From assembly GCA_016707285.1 (NCBI GenBank), contig JADJIA010000001.1:868001-932000 (forward strand): a stretch of 64,000 nucleotides of DNA, in the 5' to 3' direction. This document shows positions 8,083 to 16,805 of the stretch, piece after piece (position 1 is the first letter of the stretch; each line of letters opens with the position of its first letter). The position numbers and the translations under genes are program-made. The notes under the pieces were generated by a model. That model was not told the DNA's origin and searched no databases. It saw only the letters and a program-made list of their open reading frames with translations. The DNA is from Ignavibacteriales bacterium. GTDB taxonomy: Bacteria; Bacteroidota; Ignavibacteria; Ignavibacteriales; Ignavibacteriaceae.

Positions 8083-8895
8083 ATGCGAATAAGAATTGCG
8101 GTTCACATCGAACCAAGAAAAATATCTGTTAATTACAATTATGGTATTTCAACTGCTATAAGAAAATTCTTAAAGCTTGAATCACCACGATTTGCTGATT
8201 TTCTTCGGGAAAATGATTATCTCATTAACCCAAAGAAATTCGACCTTTTTACCTTTTCACTTCGTTTTGAAAAGATGAAAATGTCGGGACCAATTATTCA
8301 ACTGGTTTCACCTAAAGCCTACATTCATGTATCTTTTCCTATTTTACCGGATTACCTTGATTTTGATCAATTGGCTGATTCAGTTAAAAGAGATTTTACT
8401 GTGAAGATTGAGGGTGAGGATGTTGGCATAAGAGGTGCAAAACTCGATTTTATCCCCGAAACTTCTTTCGGTGACGAAATGCGATTTATCTTTTTATCTC
8501 CATTGGTGCTTTCAACTTTCAGATTTATCAATCAGAAGGAGAGAATTTATTTTCTCCGACCTGAAGATAAACACGAGTTGGATGCTCTGTTGAGAGATAA
8601 TTTGCTTGAAAAATATAAAATAATCTCAAAAAATCCGGGTTATGAAGCGGGTCCTTTAACTGTTGAATGGGATCAGGAATATATGGCGAAACATGAGAGA
8701 ATCACCAAAAAGATTTGTGTTGAGAATCCAAAGGCGAAACCTACTGATGTTATCGGTATCCTGTCACCATGCACAATTAAGGGTGACCCAAATCTGATAA
8801 GAACCGGGTTTATTGCAGGTTTTGGCGAAAAGACTTATCTTGGGCTCGGCATGGCCGATCACCTCTACGACAGTTCTTACTCCGACACAATCTGA
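8083..8895 (+). CDS. cas6: CRISPR-associated endoribonuclease Cas6, solitary
   Basis: The 270-residue product has the Cas6 plan of two ferredoxin-like folds. The first strand is MRIRIAVHIEPRKISVNYNY and the C-terminal glycine-rich loop is GFGEKTYLGLG (about 246-256). Cas6 cuts CRISPR precursor RNA within the repeat to make guide RNAs. A catalytic histidine is usual near the N-terminus but not universal, and I cannot assign it here. No other cas gene and no repeat-spacer array is visible within the window, so it stands alone. It converges on, and overlaps by 19 bp, a TPR gene whose CHAT domain is cut short exactly at this end. It could act on an array elsewhere in the genome or be a leftover of a lost locus. 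Confidence 0.85.
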   Translation: MRIRIAVHIEPRKISVNYNYGISTAIRKFLKLESPRFADFLRENDYLINPKKFDLFTFSLRFEKMKMSGPIIQLVSPKAYIHVSFPILPDYLDFDQLADSVKRDFTVKIEGEDVGIRGAKLDFIPETSFGDEMRFIFLSPLVLSTFRFINQKERIYFLRPEDKHELDALLRDNLLEKYKIISKNPGYEAGPLTVEWDQEYMAKHERITKKICVENPKAKPTDVIGILSPCTIKGDPNLIRTGFIAGFGEKTYLGLGMADHLYDSSYSDTI

Positions 8896-10730
8896 TATAT
8901 TTCTCCGAGAGTTTTACCACTTTCGGCATCAAAGAGAAGCTCTATGGCAACTTCCAGGTACAATCCTGAGCGTTTAACATAGAGTTTCTTTTTGTCTTTA
9001 AGGTCTAAATTCAGGTCGCGCCAAAGCTCTTTATAGAATTTTTTCCCCTTTTCGGAGAACTCCGCCTTTTTATATTCTTTCATTACTTCTTCTTCGAGTT
9101 TGTTGCCATCATAAAGACCCAAAAATTCAGGATCCTTTGATTCTCCACCCCTTAATACCAAAACTGCATATACAACCTCACCCGGATATTTTTCTGTGTT
9201 CACTTCACCCCTGATTATCACAACCGTGGCTTCATCCGGCTTGAGAGTTTTAAGATACTCTTGCCATTCAAACGAAAAACGGGTGTAAGTATTGGCAAAA
9301 AGTGAATCTGATGCCAATTTTTGAGAAGATGAAGAAACCGCAGAATAGACTGTATCAATATTTTCCATCCATGTTGCCAACTCTTTTTTGCTTAAAAGTC
9401 GGAGATTTCCGTAATATTCAGCATGGCGAAGCCAGAAAACATAATCACTCTCTTCTTCGGTTAGATACTGCCCGTCAAGTTTCATTTTTGAATACCAGTA
9501 TTTCCCTGGGTTCATCATCGAAAGTATAAGATAATTGTTAAAGGCGAGATGCCTCACCTCATCATTTGATTCCATTTGGGTAAGGTAGATGGAATTGTAA
9601 AGATCAAACGCCTGTTGAACATCTTTTTCAACAAGTTGAATATCAGAGATTGAAAGTGCAGGATAAATTAATTGTCTGATATCGAGACATCTGCCAAAAA
9701 ACTCAGCCAGCATTATGGAAGCTTCTTCAAACCTGTCTTGTTTAAAGAAGATTTTGGCTACCTGCAATGCAGCCCGGTTAATGTCGGGATGAAGTGAATC
9801 AAGCAGCTCTTTCCTCCCCTGGTAAACTTCAACTGCGTATTCTTCAGCCTTGATCAAATCGCCCTGTAAAATCTTTAACTCACTGAGGTCACTTAAAAAA
9901 TCGAAAAAGAGTGTACTTTTTCTCGTGTATCTCGGTTCAATTATACTCAATCCATTAAAAATGAGTGAATCAGCAATCTTTATTTCACCTTTGTCGCGGT
10001 ATAACACGGAAAGTTGTTTAAGAGCACCAAGAAAAATTGGATGAACTGTTCCCACTTTGTAGGATAGTATCCTTAGTCCCGATTTATAAAAGGAATCCGC
10101 TCTGGCAAAATCCCCCGCCAGTGCGATAACATCAGCAAGATATACCTGATTAATCGCATATTGTGCATTGTCTTTCCCCGTTATTTTCTCCCTGATTTCA
10201 AGCGATTTTGTCAAGTAATTGATTGCTTTGGGCACTTCTTCAAGGAAGTAATAAACTCTGCCAATGTTTGCCAAATCCGAGGCATACATCTCTGAATTTT
10301 CACCTGTCACCTGCTTGTCAATGTTGGCAGCAAGTTGGTAATATTCAATCGCTTTTACATAATTTTTTCTGAATTTGTAGAGATCGGCAAGATTTACAAG
10401 TGTAGTGGCGTATGAAAAGTTAACGGCTCCTGCGGCTTTTTCTTTTATTTTAAGTGTTTTGAGGAAGGTTCTTTCAGCATCAAGGTATCGCAGCCGTCTC
10501 TGATAGATCATTGCAAGGTTGTTTAATGCCTTGGCATACATCGTATCGGCATTACCAAATTCCTTTTCCGCCTGCACTGCTGCCTGCTCGGCGAATACCA
10601 TAGCAGCACCAAAATTACCTTGCGAGAAAAAGGACTGTACCTTTAAACTAAGGTCGTCATAGTTTTGAGAAAAAACAGTTGTTGATATAAAAAGAAGAAA
10701 AAGGATTGGATATCGTTTCATTTTCGCCAT
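8877..10730 (-). CDS. Secreted TPR protein with a truncated CHAT protease-like domain
   Basis: The product has 617 residues. A signal peptide begins at MKRYPILFLLFISTTVFSQ (the ATG at 10721 may be the true start), so the protein should leave the cytoplasm. Residues about 60-330 are tetratricopeptide repeats of the TPR_12 kind (LNNLAMIYQRRLRYLDAERT, LVNLADLYKFRKNYVKAIEY). After a helical linker, residues about 500-617 match the opening strands of a CHAT domain (DEATVVIIRGEV, YAVLVLRGG, LYVKRSGLYLEVAIELLFD, ESGKTLGEIYQI). The ORF ends there. The catalytic His and Cys normally follow about 60-150 residues later and are missing, and no continuation exists in any frame because cas6 occupies that DNA. 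Full-length family members are caspase-like proteases, so this copy should be catalytically dead. Confidence 0.8.
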   Translation of the reverse strand: MAKMKRYPILFLLFISTTVFSQNYDDLSLKVQSFFSQGNFGAAMVFAEQAAVQAEKEFGNADTMYAKALNNLAMIYQRRLRYLDAERTFLKTLKIKEKAAGAVNFSYATTLVNLADLYKFRKNYVKAIEYYQLAANIDKQVTGENSEMYASDLANIGRVYYFLEEVPKAINYLTKSLEIREKITGKDNAQYAINQVYLADVIALAGDFARADSFYKSGLRILSYKVGTVHPIFLGALKQLSVLYRDKGEIKIADSLIFNGLSIIEPRYTRKSTLFFDFLSDLSELKILQGDLIKAEEYAVEVYQGRKELLDSLHPDINRAALQVAKIFFKQDRFEEASIMLAEFFGRCLDIRQLIYPALSISDIQLVEKDVQQAFDLYNSIYLTQMESNDEVRHLAFNNYLILSMMNPGKYWYSKMKLDGQYLTEEESDYVFWLRHAEYYGNLRLLSKKELATWMENIDTVYSAVSSSSQKLASDSLFANTYTRFSFEWQEYLKTLKPDEATVVIIRGEVNTEKYPGEVVYAVLVLRGGESKDPEFLGLYDGNKLEEEVMKEYKKAEFSEKGKKFYKELWRDLNLDLKDKKKLYVKRSGLYLEVAIELLFDAESGKTLGEIYQIVSE

Positions 10731-10795
10731 TTAATTGGTAAATTCATAAAAGTTGAAAACAAATTTAATATTAATCGAGTATCCAATTTATATAA

Positions 10796-13018
10796 TCATT
10801 TATCCCTCATTTCGAAAGAGCCATCCCAGTCGGCTTCAGGCGGATTTTCATCGAAGTATTTTATTCTTTTTATGAATTCTATGGAAGCGGGGTCGCCCGG
10901 TTTTAACTCAGTGCATATAGAAAACAGTTCTCCAGCCTTTGTGAAGTTTCTGTTATAATATTCATCCAAAGCCTCTTGAAACCGGAGAAAATATTCTCTG
11001 TATTTTTCATAATATTCATCTTCCATTACCTCAAAAACCTTCACAGGTTTTGTTTTCCCTTTTACTTTTATGTAATCAAGAAGTCTGGTTTGTATTCCCG
11101 ATCCCACAATCCCGGTATATACAGATTCAGAAATGAGAATATTACACCCGTATTTTTTTCCGGCACTTTCAAGACGCGAAGCAAGATTAACGGAGTCACC
11201 GATGACTGTATAGTCAAACACCTGATGTGAACCCATATTCCCAAGAATCACATTCCCCGAGTTTAATCCAACTCTTGCTCTGATCTCGGGATCACCCCTT
11301 TGTTTCCATATTTTATTCAGATCGTCACATTTCTTTTGCATCTGAAGTGCCGCCCTTGTGGCTGCAAGTGAATGGCCTTCAAAATAGAGTGGAGCACCAA
11401 ATTCCGCCATAATAGCATCACCGATGTATTTGTCAATCATTCCACCGTTGTTGGTGATAATTGTTGTCATTTCGGTAAAATATTCATTAAGCAATTTTAC
11501 AAGCTGTTGGGGATTTGTTTTTTCAGAAATAGTGGTAAACCCTGCTATATCAGAGAAAAATATTGTTAGTTCACGCTCTTCACCCCCAAGTGTAAGACCC
11601 TCACGATTTTCAATTAATCTGTCCACCACAGTTGGTGAAAGGTATCTTGAAAATGCCGACTTAATGAACGATTGTTCCTTACTCGAAGTATATTGAATAA
11701 TCACCAATAACACAAGATAACATACAAAAATGTTCGCTTGCATCGTAACCACAGGAAAGATGGACCCATCCATTAGCTGTATATATGCAAAAGTATAACT
11801 AAAAAGAGAACCACCCACGAAAAAACATTAAATACCATTCCATTCTTTAAAGTTGCCAGAAAAGTGAGCAGAATGGAAATACCGATAACTATCAAAAACA
11901 GAATATTCGTTGGGAAAAAACTGTAAAAGGAGTCGGTGAAAAATGCATTCATGATGGCAGCATGAATAAGAACCAGAGGTGCATTATCATCAATTGGTGT
12001 TGAGCCAACATCGGAAATGCCGGTGGACACATCACCAACAAATACTACATTTCCTTCAAAAATTCAGTAAGTTCATCAGTGAGTTCCGGGTTCTCTGCCC
12101 TCTCAATAAAATTTCTGATCTCCATTTTTCTTTTATCCTCTTGCCATTTCACAGCAAAAGGAATAAATGTCCTTCCATGTTCATCGATCGGGATTATGAT
12201 ATCCTTTTCAAGTTTGCTTTCCTTCCCTTCCGGAATGGTTATACTCTCTCCCACTTCACTTCAATATCATTTGTATTGATCTCATAAATTTTGCAAAACA
12301 TCGAGAGTGTTGCAGTAGGGATATATCCGGAATCAATCTTAATTAACATGGGGTAAAGTCTGTAAACCCCGTCTGCCTCCGAAACTGTGGTTATATGGCC
12401 AAACGAACCCGCAGCTTCTGCAAAAGGATCAGCCTGATATAATCCCCTGCCGGCTATGTATGGTTTTCCAATCCCGGACTCCTTCGGGTGAATTAAAAAC
12501 TCTTTTTTCATCCGCTCAAAATAAACTCCCTCACGGTCCAATCCTCCCCTGTTCTCAAAACTCACTGAGAATCCGGCAGGCAGACAGATATTTCCCGCAT
12601 TTCTCACCGATTCGGCAAAAATGGAGTCAGCTTTTGGTGACGAGGGCCTTGCAAAAAGAATATCAAACATTACTGCTTCAGGTGAAAAAGATGCCAGGTC
12701 ATCAATCCCCCGGGCAAGAAATTTTCGGTCGAGAAGGTTTGATTTTAGATAATCGTAAGTGTTGTCGTTTATGGTAAGAAAAACAACTCGGTTGCTCACG
12801 GGAGGAGTGTGTCCGTTTTTGTTTGCAAATGAGTAGAGCATATCGGTGGCTTTATAATCATATCCGTTACCCGAGAGGTCAAATGCAAAATGAACTATCG
12901 CCTGAACAAGAATCAAACAAAGTCCGGCAATGATAATTGTCTTTACTGAATACCTGCTTCTGAAACGCAATTGGTGTTCTTTCTGAAAATGGTATAGCAT
13001 GAACCTAAATTTGCGCAT
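10796..13018 (-). CDS. CHASE2-type class III adenylate/guanylate cyclase, frame broken three times
   Basis: Four consecutive minus-strand frames read as one protein of about 740 residues. From 13018: a short cytoplasmic start, one membrane segment and a large extracytoplasmic CHASE2 sensor; further CHASE2 sequence in a second frame (12254-12045) and a third (12030-11773, with NVVFVGDVSTGISDVGSTP across the join) plus membrane segments; then the catalytic domain in a fourth frame. The catalytic domain shows the metal aspartates in IFFSDIAGFT and KYIGDAIMAEFG and the conserved TVIGDSVNLASRLES. Such enzymes make cyclic nucleotides in response to an external signal. Breaks lie near 12248, 12040 and 11800. 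I think they are mostly sequencing errors, but a real pseudogene cannot be excluded. Confidence 0.82.
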
Positions 13019-13072
13019 TTATTTGCAATTTATCAAATTTTATTAATGGATATTTTAAGAATTGTCACTTTA

Positions 13073-13126
13073 TATGCCGTTTTGTCATACTCTGTCAAAA
13101 TTTCATACTAAGTATGTCGTTTTGTC
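13073..13126 (+). promoter_or_regulatory. Tandem candidate enhancer-binding sites upstream of hsp20
   Basis: Two copies of TATGYCGTTTTGTC start at 13073 and 13113, 40 bp apart, about four helical turns. The first is an imperfect palindrome (TATGCC-N5-GTCATA). TGTCAAAATTTCATA lies between them and TTATGTCAATA just after. They sit 65-120 bp upstream of a sigma-54-like promoter, where an activator of that promoter would be expected to bind. Confidence 0.5.
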
Positions 13127-13190
13127 TGTCATTATGTCAATACAAAATCACAGAACTTGCATTTTTTTCGAATTTTAACCGTTTTGACTT

Positions 13191-13206
13191 TGGCACACTC
13201 TTTGTA
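13191..13206 (+). promoter_or_regulatory. Sigma-54 (-24/-12) type promoter for the hsp20 pair
   Basis: TGGCACACTCTTTGTA fits the RpoN consensus TGGCACRNNNNTTGCW with correct spacing. The only departure is GT in place of GC in the -12 element. Transcription would begin near 13215, leaving a leader of about 48 bases before the hsp20 ATG with its AGGAG at 13251-13255. Confidence 0.6.
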
Positions 13207-13262
13207 ATATATAAGTCAAAGAGTTCAACAATCATCTAAAAAACAATATTAGGAGAATCAAA

Positions 13263-13694
13263 ATGAGAACTTTAGTTTATAACCCCGTAAAAGAAATGAT
13301 AAGAATGAGCAACGCAATTGCTGATTCACTCGAGAGGGAACTTGATTCCACTTTCTCGAAACCTGCCTGCTTCAATCCAAGAGCAGACATCGTTGAAAAA
13401 GACAGCAAAGTAAATATTCATCTCGAGTTACCGGGTTTAAAAAAAGAAGATATTAAGTTAACCGTGGTTGACAACGCAATCACTGTTGAGGGTGAAAAGA
13501 AGATGGAAACAGAGGAAAACACCCGCTATTACATCAACGAAAGAATCACCGGTACTTTCAAAAGAAGCTTTAAGATGCCTTTTGAAGTTGACAGAGACAG
13601 TGTGGAAGCAAAATTTACAGATGGAATTCTTTCAATTACCATCGCAAGGGCTGAAAGAGCTCCTGAACCAAACAAAAACATTGAAATAAAATAA
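13263..13694 (+). CDS. hsp20: Small heat-shock protein, Hsp20/alpha-crystallin family
   Basis: The 143-residue product has a short variable N-terminus and an alpha-crystallin domain from about residue 38: FNPRADIVEKDSKVNIHLEL, the conserved LPGLKKEDIKLTV, and GTFKRSFKMPFEV with a C-terminal ILSITIA strand. Members form large oligomers that hold unfolding proteins in a refoldable state in the cytoplasm. The ribosome-binding site is AGGAG, 8 bases before the ATG. A second Hsp20 gene follows 16 bp after the stop, forming a two-gene operon behind the sigma-54-like promoter at 13191. The C-terminal I-x-I oligomerisation motif is present as IEI in NIEIK. Confidence 0.95.
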   Translation: MRTLVYNPVKEMIRMSNAIADSLERELDSTFSKPACFNPRADIVEKDSKVNIHLELPGLKKEDIKLTVVDNAITVEGEKKMETEENTRYYINERITGTFKRSFKMPFEVDRDSVEAKFTDGILSITIARAERAPEPNKNIEIK

Positions 13695-13710
13695 AAAAAG
13701 GAGACAAACC

Positions 13711-14119
13711 ATGTCAAAAGAGATAAATAAAACTGAAAATACCGAATCGGTTGTAAAAGTAACCGAAGACACATGGAAAGAGGCATTTGACAAGGAGAAT
13801 TGGGTACTTCCCGAAGTTAATCTCCTCGAGGATGAAGATGCATTTTATGTAGTCGCATCCATGTCAGGTGTAAAAGGACGATGTTAGAATTAAACTGGAA
13901 AATGGTGATCTGGTCATTATGGGCAGGATCGACAGAGGCAAACTTGATGGCAAAAAAATCCTCCTGAAGGAAATCACCACAGGTAACTATTACCGCAAAT
14001 TCAAGGTTGCAGACTCAATCGACACCGAAAATGTTGACGCTTCCTTCGAAAATGGACAGTTGGTTCTCCGCCTCGCAAAACACGAGAGAATAAAACCGAA
14101 AACGATCGAAATCAAGTAA
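13711..14119 (+). CDS. hsp20: Second Hsp20/alpha-crystallin protein, frame broken once
   Basis: The ATG at 13711 has an AAGGAG site. The first frame reads into the crystallin domain as far as FYVVASMSGVK and then meets a stop at 13885-13887. The rest (DDVRIKLENGDLVIMGRIDR, then YYRKFKVADSIDTENVDASF and an IEIK tail) continues in another frame to a TAA at 14117-14119. Dropping one A in the AAAA run near 13871 gives a single protein of about 135 residues. The repaired sequence is a normal Hsp20 with a more acidic N-terminal tail than its neighbour. I take the break as a homopolymer error. It is co-transcribed with the upstream hsp20. Confidence 0.85.
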
Positions 14120-14217
14120 GAACTTGAGTACTTTAGAGACTTGAGTGACTTGAGTACTTTAGTGACTCGAGTACTCAGGTCTCTCTATTTTCTCAAGTCT
14201 CTCAAGTCTCTCAAGTT
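14120..14217. repeat. Word-built inverted repeat between convergent genes
   Basis: The left half is made of ACTTGAG / GAGACTTGAG words and the right half of the complementary CTCAAGTCTC words. The ends GAACTTGAG (14120-14128) and CTCAAGTTC (14209-14217) are exact inverted copies. RNA from either strand could fold into a long imperfect hairpin, so it may serve as a two-way transcription stop between the hsp20 pair and the Sia-type operon. Confidence 0.75.
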
Positions 14218-14220
14218 CCT

Positions 14221-14478
14221 CTAATCCAAATGCTTCAGCGAATCCACCAACTCTTTGTATTTGAGAAGTTTTTTTTGAGTTTTATCCCCCATTTTGGATA
14301 TTCTCACTGAAGTCTTCAACAATTTTTCATAGGATTCAGTTAATCTCATATACTCGATCATTATCGCTCTTGGGTTGGTCTCACCTCTTTGAGGATACTC
14401 TTTTGCATTTGCAACTATTGCGAAGTAGTCAGAAAATATCTCTTCTGTACTGTCAAGTTCCGGTTTATCTGTTGTCAT
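14221..14478 (-). CDS. Small coiled-coil protein, candidate SiaD-stalk homologue without a cyclase domain
   Basis: The 85-residue product is helical with no signal peptide. It starts 7 bp after the SiaC stop with GAGG before its ATG, so it is the last gene of the Sia-type operon. The C-terminal part (YMRLTESYEKLLKTSVRISK, MGDKTQKKLLKYKELV) resembles the helical stalk that precedes the GGDEF domain in SiaD-type diguanylate cyclases. In Pseudomonas aeruginosa, SiaC binds that region. Here the protein ends right after the helices and a word-built repeat follows, so no GGDEF domain is encoded. It may be a free-standing SiaC partner or a cyclase that lost its catalytic half. The stalk similarity is my reading and not a database match. 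Confidence 0.6.
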   Translation of the reverse strand: MTTDKPELDSTEEIFSDYFAIVANAKEYPQRGETNPRAIMIEYMRLTESYEKLLKTSVRISKMGDKTQKKLLKYKELVDSLKHLD

Positions 14479-14485
14479 TATTGCC

Positions 14486-14858
14486 TCACTCTGCTATAAC
14501 TTTAAATGGAAATGTAATATCCTCTTTAATCTCCTCGCCCATCTCTTTGATATCCTCGTCATTGGTTTTGTGATACCAGTTCACTTCCACTTTGCCACCA
14601 CTTCGGTGGTAGTTTTCCAACTTGTCAATCATATCTGAGAAGTATTTTATAGAGCTGGAATTAAGGTAATCAATTCTTATATTGAGGGTCAAGTGGCCGG
14701 TTACCTCAAGAAAATAGTGCTGAATCCAGTCGATTACCGGCTTAAAAATTCGGTGGTGTTTTCAGGATACGAAGAGCCCCAAAGCTCAAGGACTCCAGTG
14801 GAACAATCGAAATTAATTCCAAAGGTATTTTTGTTTTTGCTAATAATAAATTATTCAT
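14486..14858 (-). CDS. siaC: SiaC-family regulatory phosphoprotein (DUF1987), frame broken twice
   Basis: The start ATG at 14858 overlaps the siaB stop as ATGA. Three frames join into about 124 residues: MNNLLLAKT, then NTFGINFDCSTGVLELWGSS and YPENTTEF, then KPVIDWIQHYFLEVTG and IRIDYLNSSSIKYFSDMIDK to KVEVNWYHKTNDEDIKEMGE and a TGA at 14486. The breaks lie in an A-rich run near 14840 and a T run near 14735, each a missing base. The YPE, LNSSS and W-Y-x-x-x-x-DED blocks are hallmarks of SiaC. In P. aeruginosa the phosphorylated residue is a threonine in the N-T-S-S-like loop; here it is serine. SiaC is phosphorylated by SiaB and dephosphorylated by SiaA, and the free form activates SiaD. Confidence 0.82.
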
Positions 14859-15409
14859 CGTTGCGATGCTCTCCGTACTGTTATGGTTAATTTTAGAAAA
14901 ATTGAGTTATCCTTTTCAAACACTGAATATATCACAGGATTTTTTGATTTTCTTAAGATTTCAATAAACCCTATTCCACCACCTTTTGAATCCTCGGGGG
15001 ATTCTTCCTTGAGTTTTTGTTTATAAAGAGTTTTTAATTCATCCGTGTTAAGGGAATTATACTCATCCAACTTGGCAGTCATTTTATTTGCCATTTCCGG
15101 GGTAACCGCATTCTCTGAAGAGATGGTAATTTTTTCAGCACTGCCATCTAAAGAAAATTTCCCGATTCCGCCGGCATAGCTCTTTCCATCGGCACTTCGA
15201 ACCACCGAGTAAAACCCAATGTTCTGTATCAATTCATTTGAACAAAACAACACGATTTTAAATTCTCGCGGTGTCATTATCGTCTCAAACACACTCGACA
15301 GGTGTTCTGTAAATCTTGTTAAAAAACTGTTATCGCAGACACCTCCATAAGAATATGAGAATAGAGGAGTCGCAGTTCTATTATTTATTTCCACTTCAGG
15401 GAAATCCAT
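14855..15409 (-). CDS. siaB: SiaB-family protein kinase (GHKL-type)
   Basis: The 184-residue product has a compact GHKL ATP-binding fold: the N-box CSNELIQNIGF (Asn about 58 and 63) and a glycine box GGGIGFIEI (about 143-151). It lacks histidine-kinase dimerisation elements and looks like the SiaB / DUF6272 family, which phosphorylates the small protein SiaC on a Ser/Thr, analogous to anti-sigma-factor kinases. Gene order supports this: it lies between a response-regulator phosphatase and siaC, overlapping siaC by ATGA and following the phosphatase by 7 bp. Its ORF is intact. Confidence 0.85.
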   Translation of the reverse strand: MDFPEVEINNRTATPLFSYSYGGVCDNSFLTRFTEHLSSVFETIMTPREFKIVLFCSNELIQNIGFYSVVRSADGKSYAGGIGKFSLDGSAEKITISSENAVTPEMANKMTAKLDEYNSLNTDELKTLYKQKLKEESPEDSKGGGIGFIEILRKSKNPVIYSVFEKDNSIFLKLTITVRRASQR

Positions 15410-15416
15410 TATTTCC

Positions 15417-16595
15417 TCAATTGTTTATTATACCAACCACTGTAACATCATCACGCTGTGATTCTTTGCCACGGTGATTATTTATTTCATTTTCAAGACG
15501 GCTAAACTGTTCAACTTCAGAATTGCCTTGCAATTCGACTAATAACTCGCGGAATCGTCTGGTACCAAATTTGATATTATCACTATCATTTTGATCAATA
15601 AAGCCATCAGTAAACAAGTAAAATGATTCAATGTCCATCAGGTTTAATGTATTGGTTGTGTATAGAAGGTCTTTCGATTATCACCAATTGATTTTCTGTC
15701 ACCCTTTAATCTCTGAAAAACCTGCTTGAGTAAAATAAAACAGCGGTCTGTTGGCAGCTGCATATTTTAATGTATTTGTCTCTTTGTTAATTACGCAGAG
15801 AGCAATATCCATTCCATCGATAGCATCAGAATTTGATTCTTTATTAAGTTCAGTAATAATTCCGTGATCGAGAGCTTGAAGAATTTCACCGGGTTCTATC
15901 ACCCGTTTGGCGTGTACAATTTCGTTAAGGAGTGTATTTCCTATCAATGACATGAATGCACCGGGTACTCCATGACCTGTGCAGTCAACCACCGCCAACA
16001 CTTGTTTATTTCCAACCTCTCCAAACCAATAAAAATCTCCACTGACAATATCTTTAGGATGGTATATTAAAAAACTTTTTGGGAATAACTTTGTAAATCG
16101 GATATTATCCGGCAGAATTGCTGTCTGAATTCTTTTGGCGTAGTTGATGCTATCTGTGATATATTTATTTCGCTCCAATAATGCGTCATTCTGCCGTTCG
16201 AGACGGGCTCTGGCACCCATCAGTTCAAGCTGATTTTTAACCCGTGCCAATACGATTGGCGGGCTAATTGGTTTTGGAATAAAATCCACTGCACCTAATT
16301 CGAGTCCAAGTGTTTCATCCTCAACTGAGGTTTTACCTGTAATAAAAATCACCGGGATATTTTTTGTTTCGCGGTTTGCCTTTAATCTGCGGCAGACTTC
16401 AAACCCGTCCATCCCCGGCATCATTATGTCCAACAGAATTAAATCAGGCCTGTTTTTACCATTCGCCAATTTAAGAGCAAGTTCACCATTTATTGCAGCA
16501 CTTTTTTTAAAGTCTTTTAGAACAGATCCTAAAACATCGATGTTTTCAGGAGCGTCGTCAACGATCAAAATCTTATAATCGTATATTGTATTCAT
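15417..16595 (-). CDS. Response regulator with SpoIIE/PP2C phosphatase output (SiaA counterpart), frame broken
   Basis: The first 298 residues hold a receiver domain (ILIVDD, phosphoacceptor in LILLDIMMPGMDG, switch lysine in FIPKPI), a helical linker, and a SpoIIE-type PP2C domain (SGDFYWF, VVDCTGHGVPGAFMSLIGN) ending at 15699. The phosphatase continues in other frames as DRKSIGDNRK, then DLLYTTNTLNLMDIE and FYLFTDGFIDQND to a stop at 15417. Two small indels (an extra base in the GGG near 15698 and another near 15666) explain the break. The predicted role is removal of phosphate from SiaC when the receiver is phosphorylated. This matches SiaA, except that the input is a receiver and not a membrane HAMP sensor. 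The hybrid kinase upstream is a candidate phosphodonor. Confidence 0.87.
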
Positions 16596-16805
16596 CTATG
16601 TATTTGTTTCTTATTGATGAATTCCCATGTAAAGACTGACACTAATGAACACTCCAAATCAGAGATTAATACCTCCGGATGAAACATCAAAAATGACCTT
16701 GTCTTCAATCAAATTACAAAGATAACCCTTGTGCCACCATATTCAGATAATTTTCAAAATGAAATTAACAATACTTAACACAACTATCAAATCTTAACTG
16801 GCCTG

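Noticed and set aside
8083..10730. A type III-E-like CRISPR-caspase system
   Set aside because: There is no Cas7-11-like gene, the CHAT active site is missing, and the TPR protein has a signal peptide, so the adjacency alone cannot support it.
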